The notes under the pieces are model-generated. The model did no database searches. It was not told the DNA's origin and worked only from the letters and a program-made list of their open reading frames with translations. This document shows positions 1 to 8,881 of a DNA stretch of 64,000 nt, piece after piece (position 1 is the stretch's first letter; each line of letters opens with the position of its first letter). Where the stretch lies: contig NZ_CP116034.1 of the NCBI RefSeq assembly GCF_027945075.1, positions 3,782,001 through 3,846,000 of the forward strand, in the 5' to 3' direction. The translations under genes and the position numbers were made by a program. This DNA comes from Chryseobacterium sp. CY350 (GTDB taxonomy: Bacteria > Bacteroidota > Bacteroidia > Flavobacteriales > Weeksellaceae).

Positions 1-153
1 TTGTAATTTTGTCTTTCAAATTCATAGCAATAAATCGTTTAAATATTTGAATGTCAGAAACTTAAATATACGAATTATTGCTATTTTTTACAAATTATAT
101 TTCATTTTTTATCTCGAACTCAGGTTAAATTATCTGTTTCATCAATCTCTATC

Positions 154-187
154 TTTGATTGTTTCGATAAAAAATTCCTTAACTTTG
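154..187 (+). promoter_or_regulatory. Predicted lipA promoter (-33 TTTG, -7 TAACTTTG)
   Basis: TTTG at 154-157 and TAACTTTG at 180-187 are 22 bp apart and match the Bacteroidota housekeeping promoter form (TTTG, about 17-23 bp, TAnnTTTG). The lipA ATG lies 20 bp downstream. No gene is visible in 1-206; the small reading frame at 47-307 overlaps lipA in another frame and has no coding features. Confidence 0.5.
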
Positions 188-206
188 AAGTCAATTTTAG
201 AAATAA

Positions 207-1073
207 ATGGAGAATTTAGTTCAAGATACTACCGTTCAGAAACCAAAATGGATTCGTGTAAAACTTCCTACCGGGAAAAATTACAGAGAACTTCGAACCT
301 TGGTTGATAAATATAAATTAAATACAATTTGCCAAAGTGGAAGTTGCCCAAATATGGGAGAATGTTGGGGTGAAGGAACCGCTACGTTCATGATTTTGGG
401 AAATATCTGTACCAGAAGTTGTGGATTTTGCGGTGTAAAAACCGGAAAACCGATGGATGTGAATTGGGATGAGCCAGAAAAAGTGGCTCGTTCGATCAAA
501 TTAATGAAAATTAAACACGCAGTTTTGACTTCCGTTGACCGTGATGATTTGAAAGATATGGGCTCTATTCTTTGGGGCGAAACCGTAAACGCTGTAAGAA
601 GAATTTCTCCAGGAACAACAATGGAAACGTTGATTCCCGATTTCCAGGGATTGACAAAACATCTCGACAGAATGGTTGATGTTGCTCCTGAAGTGATTTC
701 TCACAATATGGAAACCGTAAAACGTCTGACAAGAGAAGTGAGAATTCAGGCAAAATATGAAAGAAGTCTTGAAGTTTTAAGATATTTAAAAGAAGCCGGA
801 CAAAACAGAACAAAAACCGGATTGATGCTTGGTCTTGGAGAAAATAAAGATGAGGTTTTTCAGACCATTGAAGATATCAAAAATGCAAACGTAGATGTCA
901 TTACGATGGGACAGTATTTGCAGCCGACTAAAAAACATCTTCCAGTAAAGAAATTTATAACTCCTGAAGAGTTTGATGAATTTGGTGATTTTGCAAGAAG
1001 CTTAGGTTTCAGACACGTTGAAAGTTCGCCTTTGGTTAGAAGTTCTTATCACGCAGAAAAACATATCCATTAA
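207..1073 (+). CDS. lipA: Lipoyl synthase LipA
   Basis: Radical-SAM enzyme that inserts two sulfur atoms into protein-bound octanoyl groups to make the lipoyl cofactor of 2-oxoacid dehydrogenases and the glycine cleavage H protein; cytosolic. Both iron-sulfur clusters are visible: the auxiliary C-x4-C-x5-C ([12 protein letters not shown], from about residue 42) and the radical-SAM C-x3-C-x2-C (CTRSCGFC, from about residue 68). The C-terminal RSSYHAEK carries the conserved serine that ligates the auxiliary cluster. The length of 288 aa is normal. The ATG at 207 follows a good promoter and is the only start that gives the usual short N-terminus. It is monocistronic, with a hairpin terminator right after the stop. 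Confidence 0.97.
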   Translation: MENLVQDTTVQKPKWIRVKLPTGKNYRELRTLVDKYKLNTICQSGSCPNMGECWGEGTATFMILGNICTRSCGFCGVKTGKPMDVNWDEPEKVARSIKLMKIKHAVLTSVDRDDLKDMGSILWGETVNAVRRISPGTTMETLIPDFQGLTKHLDRMVDVAPEVISHNMETVKRLTREVRIQAKYERSLEVLRYLKEAGQNRTKTGLMLGLGENKDEVFQTIEDIKNANVDVITMGQYLQPTKKHLPVKKFITPEEFDEFGDFARSLGFRHVESSPLVRSSYHAEKHIH

Positions 1074-1079
1074 AAATAT

Positions 1080-1108
1080 TATCGCTTCTTTTTGGGAGCG
1101 ATTTTTTT
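1080..1108 (+). terminator. Rho-independent terminator of lipA
   Basis: ATCGCT and AGCGAT form a stem around a loop of about ten bases, followed by a run of seven T. It begins within 10 bp of the lipA stop. Confidence 0.75.
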
Positions 1109-1167
1109 GTAATATATTTTGAAGACATAATTATTATAAATGCGACATCTGATCAATAAAATTACGT

Positions 1168-1229
1168 GTTAACCACCCCGTCAAAAATTTCTCTGAAATT
1201 TTCGTCACCCCTCCAGAGGAGGGGAATTG
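1168..1229. repeat. Dispersed intergenic repeat, copy 1
   Basis: This stretch matches, in inverted orientation, the sequence at 26539-26598: a CCACCCC block, an AT-rich inverted repeat (AAATTTC-TCT-GAAATTT) and a GC-rich palindrome (CCCCTCC-AGA-GGAGGGG at 1208-1224). Two hairpins can form. It lies between the convergent ends of lipA and the AraC gene. The second copy shows it is a repeat family; mobility is inferred only. Confidence 0.65.
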
Positions 1230-1243
1230 TTACGCGTCAAATA

Positions 1244-2098
1244 TTAGGATTCGACTTTGTTCAGGTGCTTTTTCTTAAAAGATGTTGGTGTTTCTCCGAT
1301 GTGATTTTTAAATAACTTATTGAAGTAAGAAAGACTTTCAAAACCAACCTGAAAAGAAACTTCAGAAATACATAAATTCTGCAACAGCAACATTTTTGCC
1401 TGATTAATTCTGTAGTTATTAACAAAGTCTGTAAATGTCATATTGGTCTGTTTTTTAAAATATCGGCAAAATGCGGGAGTACTGAGACTTACCATTTCGG
1501 CAATTACATTGACGTTTGGATTTTTATCATAATTTTCGTTGATGTAATCGTAGATAGTTCCCATTCTGATTTTGTCGTTTAAAAACCATTTTACACGGGT
1601 ATCTTCTTTATTCAGTTCTATTACTTCAGTTGATTGAGAAAGGATTTGCAATACTTCCATCAAGGCAATAAGCGATTTGAATGGATTTTTTTCTTTAATT
1701 AAATGAAGCTTTCTAGAAACATTTTTTTTTGTTTCTCCATAAAATGATAATCCGAGATAAGAGCGGTCTAAAAGCTTTTTTATATCATCAAATTCAGGAA
1801 CAGGAAGAATCATTTCATCCAGAAAATTTTCTTTAAGCTGTAAAACGATCTGTTTGTATTCGGTCTTAATTCCATAGTCAAAATTTAGATGTGGCACATT
1901 TGAACCTACCAAGAGAAGGTCACTTTCCATAAAGCCGGAAATATCTTTTCCAACATGGCGAATTCCGCTTATTGCTTCTACATAAACCAATTCAATTTCC
2001 GGATGGTAATGCCAGAAAAAACGATGTTTCATAGAAGCTTCAAAAATTTTGAAAGATTTATCCTCTTCAAAATCGATGATTTCTTTCTGGATCTTCAT
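1244..2098 (-). CDS. AraC family transcriptional regulator
   Basis: Transcription factor with an N-terminal cupin-like ligand domain (about residues 20-130, with the paired histidines of HYHPE typical of this fold) and a C-terminal AraC double helix-turn-helix (about residues 185-280, ending in the family pattern around GFESLSYFNKLFK and GETPTSFKKK). The length of 284 aa is usual. It is divergent from an MFS exporter gene with 130 bp between them, so it probably controls that transporter in response to a small molecule; the ligand cannot be told from the sequence. Confidence 0.9.
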   Translation of the reverse strand: MKIQKEIIDFEEDKSFKIFEASMKHRFFWHYHPEIELVYVEAISGIRHVGKDISGFMESDLLLVGSNVPHLNFDYGIKTEYKQIVLQLKENFLDEMILPVPEFDDIKKLLDRSYLGLSFYGETKKNVSRKLHLIKEKNPFKSLIALMEVLQILSQSTEVIELNKEDTRVKWFLNDKIRMGTIYDYINENYDKNPNVNVIAEMVSLSTPAFCRYFKKQTNMTFTDFVNNYRINQAKMLLLQNLCISEVSFQVGFESLSYFNKLFKNHIGETPTSFKKKHLNKVES

Positions 2099-2126
2099 AA
2101 GGCTCTATTTTGATTGATAATTATTG

Positions 2127-2134
2127 CAAATTTA
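2127..2134 (-). promoter_or_regulatory. Predicted -7 element of the AraC gene
   Basis: TAAATTTG on the minus strand, about 30 bp before the AraC start codon, matches TAnnTTTG. The shared 130 bp with the divergent MFS gene should contain the operator, but no convincing direct repeat is visible. Confidence 0.4.
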
Positions 2135-2228
2135 TTTAAAATTGTCAATACAGAGCAATAATTAATCATTTTAGAACAAATAAAACCCGTTATTTCTATC
2201 GAATTTTGCACTTTGAAATTGGATTAAG

Positions 2229-3431
2229 ATGTTTGATAAAAGAATTTTGCCATTGGCAATCGGTGGCTTAGCGATAGGAACTACAGAATTTACGATTATG
2301 GGATTGCTTCCCGATATTGCAAAAACGCTGGAGATTACGATTCCGCAAGCAGGTCATTTAATTGCGGCTTATGCGATGGGAGTGGTAATTGGAGCGCCAA
2401 TTTTGATCGGATATTCGGTGAAGTTTCCTCCAAAAAAAGTGTTGTTGGTTTTGATGGTGATTTTTACCATTTTCAATGCACTTTCGGCCATTGCTCCGGA
2501 TTATAATTCTATGTTGATAATAAGATTTATGTCTGGTTTACCACACGGAGCATTTTTCGGAGTAGGAACTGTAGTTGCATCACGAATGGCAGGAAAAGGG
2601 AAGGAGGCACTGTATATTTCTTTAATGTTTACCGGATTGACGGTTGCCAATTTGGCGATGGTTCCTTTGGTTACGTACATCGGACATGCATTTCACTGGC
2701 GTTGGTATTTTGCTATTGTAGGTATACTTGGTCTGGCAACTTTATTGGCTTTAAAACTGTGGCTTCCCGCAATAGATAAAAAGGAAGACAGCCATTTTCT
2801 TGAGGAATTAAAATTTTTGAAAGGCAAACAATCTTGGTTGGTGTTAATGATTACAGCAATCGGTTTTGGTGGTTTATTTACCTGGTTCAGTTATATAACT
2901 CCTTTGATGACGGTTGTTTCAAAAGTTGAAAACAGTTATATGGCCTACGTAATGATTCTCGCCGGTGGCGGAATGGTGGTTGGGAATCTGGCAGGAGGTT
3001 TTCTTTCGGATAAAATGGGTCCGGAAAAGACTTGTGTACTATTGTTATTTTTGATGATGTGTTCTTTGTCCGGGGTATTTTTCCTTTCAGAATATCAAAG
3101 TATTTCTCTGATATTAACTTTTATCTGTGGAGCTCTGTCGATGTCGGTTGCCGCACCAATTAATATTATGATGATGAAAGCTGCACCTAAAAGTGAAATG
3201 ATGGCGGCTGCTTTTATGCAGGCTGCATTTAATATAGCAAATGCGATGGGAGCTTTTCTGGGAGGAATTCCTCTAGAGTACGGTTTGCCTTACAATTACC
3301 CATCGCTGGTGGGCGTAGGGATGACAATAATTGGTTTGATCATCAGTATATTTTACTTTTATTTATACCGAGCTTCGAATAACGCTACCCAAAAAGATAA
3401 TGTAGCAAATTGTATTACCTGTGATCAATAA
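2229..3431 (+). CDS. MFS transporter, AraJ/PbuE-like exporter
   Basis: Integral inner-membrane major facilitator protein of 400 aa with about 12 hydrophobic segments. The N-terminus (LPLAIGGLAIGTTEFTIMGLLP) and the first-helix GTTEF pattern are typical of the DHA1 drug, sugar or purine efflux branch represented by AraJ, NepI and PbuE. It ends in a hydrophilic tail with no known domain. The divergent AraC regulator suggests induction by its own substrate. The substrate cannot be inferred; efflux is more likely than uptake for this branch. Confidence 0.88.
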   Translation: MFDKRILPLAIGGLAIGTTEFTIMGLLPDIAKTLEITIPQAGHLIAAYAMGVVIGAPILIGYSVKFPPKKVLLVLMVIFTIFNALSAIAPDYNSMLIIRFMSGLPHGAFFGVGTVVASRMAGKGKEALYISLMFTGLTVANLAMVPLVTYIGHAFHWRWYFAIVGILGLATLLALKLWLPAIDKKEDSHFLEELKFLKGKQSWLVLMITAIGFGGLFTWFSYITPLMTVVSKVENSYMAYVMILAGGGMVVGNLAGGFLSDKMGPEKTCVLLLFLMMCSLSGVFFLSEYQSISLILTFICGALSMSVAAPINIMMMKAAPKSEMMAAAFMQAAFNIANAMGAFLGGIPLEYGLPYNYPSLVGVGMTIIGLIISIFYFYLYRASNNATQKDNVANCITCDQ

Positions 3432-3434
3432 ATG

Positions 3435-3463
3435 AAAAGAGAAGCTATTGCTTCTCTTTTTTT
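3435..3463. terminator. Bidirectional terminator
   Basis: AAAAGAGAAGC-TATT-GCTTCTCTTTT, a perfect 11 bp stem with a four-base loop, lies between the convergent MFS gene and the SpoIIAA-like gene. It has T runs on both strands. Confidence 0.85.
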
Positions 3464-3842
3464 ATACTTCAACTTCGTTACCGTTATGGCACCAAAAAAG
3501 GGCGTTATAGAGATTTTCTTTAGGGAAGGATTTAAATTCTCCCGGCATTAGAACACTGAAAATATCAGTGAAATTCTGTACACCTTCTTTATCTGTTACA
3601 ATGGCTGCTCTGTTCCATTTGGTAATGTTTTTTATTCCTAAAAACACGTCCTGAAGCCACGCTCCCATTGTAAAGTTGCTGAGATCGGTATCAAGATAAA
3701 GTAGATAATTGAGTTCATCAAACTCTTCTACCTTTTTCTTCACATAAGGAATCACAAGGTTTTCGAAATCTTCTTTTGTCACATCTCCGGTAGCGTTGAA
3801 CGCAGCTACGTTTTCTGGCGCGTCATTAATAATTGATATCAT
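3462..3842 (-). CDS. SpoIIAA-like (STAS-fold) protein
   Basis: Small soluble protein of 126 aa. It resembles the SpoIIAA-like/STAS family found as a stand-alone domain in many Flavobacteriia: an N-terminal strand followed by the AAFNATGDVTKEDFENLVIP region, then LLYLDTDLSNF and a middle KWNRAAIVTDKEG. Start chosen at the internal Met (3842) because the 19 residues upstream are AT-rich and not conserved in style. The function is unknown in this group; lipid or nucleotide binding and stress roles have been proposed for relatives. It is transcribed away from the next oxidase gene. Confidence 0.75.
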   Translation of the reverse strand: MISIINDAPENVAAFNATGDVTKEDFENLVIPYVKKKVEEFDELNYLLYLDTDLSNFTMGAWLQDVFLGIKNITKWNRAAIVTDKEGVQNFTDIFSVLMPGEFKSFPKENLYNALFWCHNGNEVEV

Positions 3843-3952
3843 ATTAAGATTTTTTTGGTTTGGTATTCTGAGATGATCAATAATTAAACCATAAATCAAT
3901 AAATAACCTTTGAAAGGCTCAATTATTGATGTCGAAGAGAAAACTGATTTGC

Positions 3953-5158
3953 ATGGATTTGAAATCTAACGAACCTTTCTGGCTTTTAAAAAACGGATTG
4001 ATCTCATCCTATCCTTCCCTGAAAACTGATGAGATATGTGATGTTCTCATCATCGGTGGCGGAATAACTGGCAGTTTAATTGCCCATCAAATGGTAAAAG
4101 ACGGTTACAAAACGATATTGATCGATAAACGTGAAATATGCAACGGAAGTACCTCAGCGACAACCTCGATGTTACAGTACGAAATAGATATACCGCTGTA
4201 CAGACTGATTGAAATGATAGGAGAAAAGGGCGCAGTAGAAAGCTACAAAGCCTGTTCAAAATCTATAGATACGATCGAAAAAATAGTGAAGGAAATAAAA
4301 TCCCGGTCTGGTTTTAAAAGAAAACAGTCTCTTTACTTTGCAGCAAAAAAGAAAGATGTAAGGTGGCTTCAGAAAGAATACGAAGTAAGAAAGAAAAACG
4401 GCTTTGATGTCACTTGGATTGATCCTGACGAGATAGAAGAAAGATTCAGTTTTCAAAATACGCATGGTGCTATTTTATCGAAACAGGGTGCAAGCATCGA
4501 TGCTTTCAAATTTTCACACGAACTTCTTAGGTTCAGTCTCAGTAAAGGTCTCAAAATTTTTGATAAAACAGAAATGAGATCGGTAAAATATCTTAAAGAT
4601 CACAACTTGGCGCTCACCAAAGATGGTTTCAATATAAAAGCAAAGAAAATTATCTATTGTGTTGGTTATGAAAGTACTAACTTCATCAAAGAAAAATTTG
4701 TAAATCTCAAAAGCACTTTTGCAATGGTATCTGAGATCGATAAGCATACCTTTAAAAATATGGAGCAAACCTTAGTTTGGAATACAGACCATCCTTACGT
4801 ATATATGCGGTCTACCGATGATGAGAGACTGTTGATCGGTGGAGGAGACGAAGATTTTGTTGATCCTGAAAAACGAGACTCGATGCTCGACAAGAAAGAA
4901 AAAGAAATTCTGAAAAATCTTAAAAGGATAAAACCCGATTATCATTTTTATACAGATTTTATCTGGGCAGGAACTTTCGGCGAAACAAAAGACGCGTTAC
5001 CATATATCGGTGAGCACGAGAATTTTAAAAACTCATATTTTGTTTTGGGGTTTGGAGGAAACGGCATTACTTTTTCTGTGACAGGAATGGAAATGGCATC
5101 TGCGTATATGAAAAATAAAAAGCATAAACTCTCCGAATATTTTAAATTTGGCAGATAG
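3953..5158 (+). CDS. FAD-dependent oxidoreductase, DadA/glycine oxidase family
   Basis: Flavoprotein of about 400 aa with an N-terminal Rossmann motif (VLIIGGGITGS), the DAO-family substrate domain in the middle, and the C-terminal second FAD contact (PYIGEH ... FVLGFGGNGITFS). It probably oxidises an amine or amino acid; the substrate is not visible. An upstream ATG (3929) and TTG (3926) are in frame, but MDLKSNEPFW is the more natural start. A longer relative with a C-terminal Rieske domain is encoded at 45485-47005; this one stops before any Rieske motif. Confidence 0.82.
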   Translation: MDLKSNEPFWLLKNGLISSYPSLKTDEICDVLIIGGGITGSLIAHQMVKDGYKTILIDKREICNGSTSATTSMLQYEIDIPLYRLIEMIGEKGAVESYKACSKSIDTIEKIVKEIKSRSGFKRKQSLYFAAKKKDVRWLQKEYEVRKKNGFDVTWIDPDEIEERFSFQNTHGAILSKQGASIDAFKFSHELLRFSLSKGLKIFDKTEMRSVKYLKDHNLALTKDGFNIKAKKIIYCVGYESTNFIKEKFVNLKSTFAMVSEIDKHTFKNMEQTLVWNTDHPYVYMRSTDDERLLIGGGDEDFVDPEKRDSMLDKKEKEILKNLKRIKPDYHFYTDFIWAGTFGETKDALPYIGEHENFKNSYFVLGFGGNGITFSVTGMEMASAYMKNKKHKLSEYFKFGR

Positions 5159-5183
5159 TTTACTTTAAAATTCTAAATCAAAA

Positions 5184-5219
5184 TGTTTCAAGATTCAGCA
5201 TTTGCCGAATCTTGAAACA
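5184..5219 (+). terminator. Terminator after the DadA-like gene
   Basis: Perfect 13 bp inverted repeat (TGTTTCAAGATTC / GAATCTTGAAACA) with a ten-base loop and flanking A/T runs. It also lies at the 3' end of the converging VWA gene and may serve both. Confidence 0.75.
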
Positions 5220-5258
5220 AAAAATAATAAACTAAGTATTTTCAATATTGACTTCGTT

Positions 5259-6452
5259 CTACAAACTGTAACCATTTTTTAAACCAATCTCAAGGATAGA
5301 TTTCTCGATTGCTTTTCCTAAATCGTCTCCTTCAGCATTTCCACGCTTTTTTAATTCGGAGTCTATAAAACTTTGTCTTTGCTTGGCGAGGATTTCAATT
5401 TCTTTTTGAATTTTATCACGTTCTGCAGATTTTTGGCTGACAATTTTATTGATTTCTTCTTTGCTTTTACCTTTTAATTCAGAAGGTAACTCTTCTTCTC
5501 TTATAGACGAAATGTAACTTTTATCTTTTTCAGCTTTATCCACCAAATCCCAATGATCATTTTTGTAAGCATTTTTCTTAGACTTACTTACGGTACGTTC
5601 TACAGCAATGGAAGCAGATTGCATTTCAGCATTAGAATCCTGTGTTGTCTGTTTACTTTTCATTTCAGAACCACGGCTTCCGTAGGAGATGTAGGTGTCA
5701 TTCAGCTGAGAATTAAACTGAGATATTTTCACATCATAAGGTGTTGCAATATCAATTACTTTTCGGTCGCTGTCGATGTTGAAAAATTTTCCGTCACCAA
5801 GACTTGCTCCGTTTTGCCAGAAAGTTTGAATTCCCTCATCCCGACTTCCGCAAAAAATGGTATTCGTATAAATATTTTTCGCTTTAGCTTTAGCAATCAC
5901 ATCTCTATAATTAATCTTTCCCTGGTCAAATGGTTCATTTCCAGCAATATAAATCAGTTTCATGCTCTTTTCGTTTCCGTCCCAATTCAGATTCGTTGAT
6001 GCTTCACGAATCACAGCTCCGCAATATTCGTTTCCGCCATTGGTTCTGAGGGCAAAAAGTTTTTCTGAAACCAGATCTAAATCTTGAGTCAATGCCGTGA
6101 CTTGTCGGATATAATTTTCATCTTTCAAACCGTCATTTCCGTATTCATATAGAGCAATTTCTATTTGTGGAGCTTGTCCGTTGTACTTTAAAGTGGTTAA
6201 AGTATTGACGATATTCCAAAGTCTTGATTTTGCCTGATCGATCAGTCCATCCATACTGTTTGAGGTATCCAAGAGCAACGCAACCTGTATTTTATTATCT
6301 TTTGAAACTGTAAATTGTGGTTCGGCAGCAATATTACCTTTCACCACTTCTCTGTCATGGGTTTTGTTGCTGCAACGGATGTCTGAGATTTTTCCTGCAC
6401 TTAAAAAAGCTGCTACACTTGCGGTAAATGTTAAAAATTTGAGCGTATTCAT
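5259..6452 (-). CDS. VWA domain-containing secreted protein
   Basis: Protein of 397 aa with an N-terminal signal-like segment (residues 1-20) and a von Willebrand factor A domain at about 54-240. The MIDAS motif DTSNS is at residues 62-66, and the domain also contains AGNEPFD and CGSRDEG, the latter in the region of the distal metal ligand. The C-terminal third is charged and likely coiled-coil (about 300-380), ending in a hydrophobic short tail. It is probably exported to the periplasm, where it would bind a protein partner through a metal. It follows a SIMPL-domain gene on the same strand by 24 bp, so the two are likely one operon under the LytTR-type box at 7211. Confidence 0.85.
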   Translation of the reverse strand: MNTLKFLTFTASVAAFLSAGKISDIRCSNKTHDREVVKGNIAAEPQFTVSKDNKIQVALLLDTSNSMDGLIDQAKSRLWNIVNTLTTLKYNGQAPQIEIALYEYGNDGLKDENYIRQVTALTQDLDLVSEKLFALRTNGGNEYCGAVIREASTNLNWDGNEKSMKLIYIAGNEPFDQGKINYRDVIAKAKAKNIYTNTIFCGSRDEGIQTFWQNGASLGDGKFFNIDSDRKVIDIATPYDVKISQFNSQLNDTYISYGSRGSEMKSKQTTQDSNAEMQSASIAVERTVSKSKKNAYKNDHWDLVDKAEKDKSYISSIREEELPSELKGKSKEEINKIVSQKSAERDKIQKEIEILAKQRQSFIDSELKKRGNAEGDDLGKAIEKSILEIGLKNGYSL

Positions 6453-6476
6453 AATGATTTTTTTAAGGATTAAATT

Positions 6477-7151
6477 TTAAAGAATTTCGTATTTTGTTTT
6501 GATGCTGTATTTCAGTTTTATGTTTTCAATATTATCAAAAGAATAATCTACAGTTGCATCGGCAGTTTCCATTTGTACATTCGCTAATCTGCTTTTGAAA
6601 GCCATAGGTAGTACAGAATCACTCATATAATCTTCTATTTCTACAATTTCCATCGGTGTTCCTGTTTTTTTATTAATGCTTTCCAACAGGTAATCTGCCT
6701 TTTCTTTGGCTGCTTTCAGAGCGTTTATCTTCACTGTTTTTCTGAAGTCTGCAATTTTTGTATTCTTGATTTCAGCAATATTCAGATTGATTACCCATTT
6801 TTGATTCAAATCTTCAAATATTTTACTCATATTAGTTTCTGCATTCACTTTAAACTGAAAACTCTTGGTAAATTTTTGTGTTTTAGAATAAATATTTTGA
6901 TACATTGATTTGAATTTTATATCCTCATTCTTCACTCCATTGTTTTTCAAATTTTCAAATAAGAGTTTTTCATTTTCAGCAAGCTGATTTTTGTTGTCAG
7001 CTTTTATCCCGATGTTGAAGATGATTTCATCCGGTTCTACTTCCATTTCGGCAACTCCTGTCACCTCAATTACATTTTTTTTGATTTCCTGCGCATTTAT
7101 CAGACTTCCTAAAGTAAATATTCCGATAAATAAAAAATGTTTCAATTTCAT
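6477..7151 (-). CDS. SIMPL domain (DUF541) periplasmic protein
   Basis: Protein of 224 aa with a clear signal peptide (MKLKHFLFIGIFTLGSLINAQ). The SIMPL/DUF541 domain covers about residues 25-222 and includes the opening IEVTGVAEMEVEPDEIIFNIGI and the KAAKEKADYLLESI helix. Relatives form oligomeric periplasmic or outer-membrane-associated rings, and the E. coli relative YggE is linked to oxidative stress; the biochemical role is unknown. It is first gene of a probable operon with the VWA protein. Its start lies 60 bp from a 21 bp-spaced direct repeat (7211-7240) proposed as a LytTR operator. Confidence 0.88.
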   Translation of the reverse strand: MKLKHFLFIGIFTLGSLINAQEIKKNVIEVTGVAEMEVEPDEIIFNIGIKADNKNQLAENEKLLFENLKNNGVKNEDIKFKSMYQNIYSKTQKFTKSFQFKVNAETNMSKIFEDLNQKWVINLNIAEIKNTKIADFRKTVKINALKAAKEKADYLLESINKKTGTPMEIVEIEDYMSDSVLPMAFKSRLANVQMETADATVDYSFDNIENIKLKYSIKTKYEIL

Positions 7152-7169
7152 AATGTTTTGTTTTAAATT

Positions 7170-7177
7170 CTAAAGTA
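7170..7177 (-). promoter_or_regulatory. Possible -7 element for the SIMPL-VWA operon
   Basis: TACTTTAG on the minus strand differs from TAnnTTTG at one defined position and lies about 20 bp before the start codon. The direct-repeat box at 7211-7240 is directly upstream of where a -33 element would be. Confidence 0.35.
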
Positions 7178-7210
7178 AAATTAGCTTGATTTTAAACTAA
7201 GAAAGAGGCA

Positions 7211-7240
7211 ACTTGGTGAATTTGGCTTTTGACTTGGTGA
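7211..7240 (-). promoter_or_regulatory. Direct-repeat operator, box A (LytTR-type)
   Basis: On the plus strand ACTTGGTGA at 7211-7219 repeats exactly at 7232-7240, a 21 bp start-to-start spacing (two helical turns). LytTR regulators bind direct repeats with this geometry. It is 60 bp upstream of the SIMPL gene start at 7151. Two further copies lie at 8261-8290 and 8882-8911, close to a LytTR response-regulator gene. Confidence 0.7.
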
Positions 7241-7244
7241 AGGT

Positions 7245-8201
7245 TTACTTATTAGATTTAGGAATATTCAAATCTCTCATTTCACCATTCGGTGTTATCA
7301 AAATATAGGATTTGTTATCTCTGTTTTCACTTTTTTTCTCTTTGGTAATGAGTAATTTCACTTCATACATTACTTGAATTACAGGTTTTAAAATGGTGGG
7401 ATTTATCACAAAATCAAATTCTTTATCTAAAACAGGTTGATAATATAATGTAGTAGATTTATTCGCCTGATTAATGTTGGCTAATCTCGACAAAGCTAAG
7501 GTTGAGCTATTGTGTGCTTCATAAGATTTGTACATTTCGGTTGGAAGTTTTATTTGAAATCCTTCGTTGATTGTTTTTTCGCTATTAGCAAAAGTTTCTC
7601 CAAGTAAAGATTCGTAGGATTTTACTTTTTCCTGAAGCGAAATTTTAGCTTTATTCGCCAATTCTTTTTTAATTAATTCAAGATTGTTTGCGAAATAATC
7701 AACCCTCACTAAATCATATATTTCATTTTTTGCTAAAATTTTGATTAATTCGTTGAGTTGAGAAGGGTCAGAAAACTTGACATGCAGATTTTTTTTGAGT
7801 TCAAAACCTGTCGGAACTTCGTTGTATGTTTTTTTGCTAAAAATCTTTTTTTCTACAGCATATTGATAAACCGGAACAAACGAGACCATATCAATATAAG
7901 TTTCAATTCCTTTATTAATTTTTATTTCGGTTATTGATGAATTTAGACGTTTGTCCATCAGTGAATTAACTTCTTCTGAGGTCTCTGCAACTTGTGTAAG
8001 GCTAAAAATAGCCACGTATTTATCTGCTGTTACGTTTGCCATTCCTTTGATGTTGATGACAATATTATTTGGTGTGGGAAGATTAATATTGATATTGTTT
8101 TCTGCGTAACGTACTTGGTTTTGATAATTTATATTCCCGGAAAACTGTGCAAAACTCAATTGAAATGCTAAAACCGATGCAAGACATAAAATATTTTTCA
8201 T
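7245..8201 (-). CDS. SIMPL-like secreted protein
   Basis: Protein of 318 aa from the chosen start (MKNILCLASVLAFQLSFAQ is a clean signal peptide; nine residues upstream are discarded). The body resembles a divergent SIMPL/DUF541 domain: IVINIKGMANVTADKYVAIFSLTQ near the start, and KKELANKAKISLQEKVKSYESLLG matching the conserved helix of that family. It is longer than the neighbouring SIMPL protein, with an added middle segment and tail. It probably arose from the same family. A direct-repeat box lies 60 bp upstream (8261-8290), as for its neighbour. Function unknown; periplasmic location inferred. Confidence 0.75.
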   Translation of the reverse strand: MKNILCLASVLAFQLSFAQFSGNINYQNQVRYAENNININLPTPNNIVINIKGMANVTADKYVAIFSLTQVAETSEEVNSLMDKRLNSSITEIKINKGIETYIDMVSFVPVYQYAVEKKIFSKKTYNEVPTGFELKKNLHVKFSDPSQLNELIKILAKNEIYDLVRVDYFANNLELIKKELANKAKISLQEKVKSYESLLGETFANSEKTINEGFQIKLPTEMYKSYEAHNSSTLALSRLANINQANKSTTLYYQPVLDKEFDFVINPTILKPVIQVMYEVKLLITKEKKSENRDNKSYILITPNGEMRDLNIPKSNK

Positions 8202-8225
8202 GATGATTAATTTTAAATTATGTTG

Positions 8226-8233
8226 CAAACTTA
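8226..8233 (-). promoter_or_regulatory. -7 element of the second SIMPL gene
   Basis: TAAGTTTG on the minus strand is a perfect TAnnTTTG. A TTTC element sits 17 bp further upstream, and box B (8261-8290) ends immediately before it, the position expected of an activator site. Confidence 0.55.
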
Positions 8234-8260
8234 ATCGCCAGAAAAGTCTTGAAACGGCAG

Positions 8261-8290
8261 ATTTGGTAAACCACAGTTTTCACTTGGTGA
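8261..8290 (-). promoter_or_regulatory. Direct-repeat operator, box B (LytTR-type)
   Basis: ATTTGGTAA at 8261-8269 and ACTTGGTGA at 8282-8290 (plus strand) have the same 21 bp spacing as box A. The 20 or more bases between and around them are nearly identical to box C, including the AACCACAGTTTTC spacer. It lies 60 bp before the SIMPL-like gene start at 8201. Confidence 0.7.
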
Positions 8291-8351
8291 ACACAAAAAA
8301 AAAGACAACTCTGAAAGAATTGTCCTTAAATTTTTATATGAAAATAAATGT

Positions 8352-8756
8352 TTACGGGATAAAATAAACCTTTGAAATTTTCCCATCTTTAATTTCATAA
8401 ATAGCAGAAGCAACTACTTTTTCACCCTTTTTCATCCCGGAAATACTTTCCTGATCTATGACGAAATTACCATTTACGATTCTGTTTTTAATTTCACAAT
8501 GTAACTCGGGAAGGTCTTTAAACATACTCGAATAATCTTTTCGCATCGCTTCTTTTCCTTTGCTGATTAATTGATTGGGAAACATGTATAATTCAACATC
8601 TTCAGCATAAGGTTTTAAAAAAGCATCAATATTTCTGGCATTGTAGCCTTCAACTTGTTCCTGAACCAAAGCTTCAACAACAGTTTTCTTTTCTTGAGCA
8701 AATGAATGATTTATTGAAAAACAGATAAGTAGGAATAAACAAATTTTTGATTTCAT
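8352..8756 (-). CDS. Secreted NTF2/SnoaL-like protein
   Basis: Protein of 134 aa from the start at 8756, with a signal peptide (MKSKICLFLLICFSINHSFAQ). It is followed by an NTF2-like (SnoaL) fold: VEALVQEQVEGYNARNIDAFLKPYAEDVELY, then the KEAMRKDYSSMFKDLPELHCEI segment, and a final strand ending IPxx. The family includes isomerases and small-molecule binders; nothing here fixes an activity. TAACTTTG on the minus strand (8778-8785) is a perfect -7 element about 22 bp upstream. Box C is about 125 bp away on the other side, so control by it is less certain than for the kinase gene. Confidence 0.8.
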   Translation of the reverse strand: MKSKICLFLLICFSINHSFAQEKKTVVEALVQEQVEGYNARNIDAFLKPYAEDVELYMFPNQLISKGKEAMRKDYSSMFKDLPELHCEIKNRIVNGNFVIDQESISGMKKGEKVVASAIYEIKDGKISKVYFIP

Positions 8757-8881
8757 GATTTTAAGTTTTAATATATTCAAAGTTAATCAATGAATTTAAT
8801 TTGAAGAAGATTATATTCTCATTAAATACATTGTTTATTCAAAACTTCTCATATTTCTATAACGTATAAGGGCTTATTGTA

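Noticed and set aside
47..307. Plus-strand gene before lipA
   Set aside because: It overlaps the lipA coding region in another frame and crosses its promoter; composition is that of AT-rich intergenic DNA.
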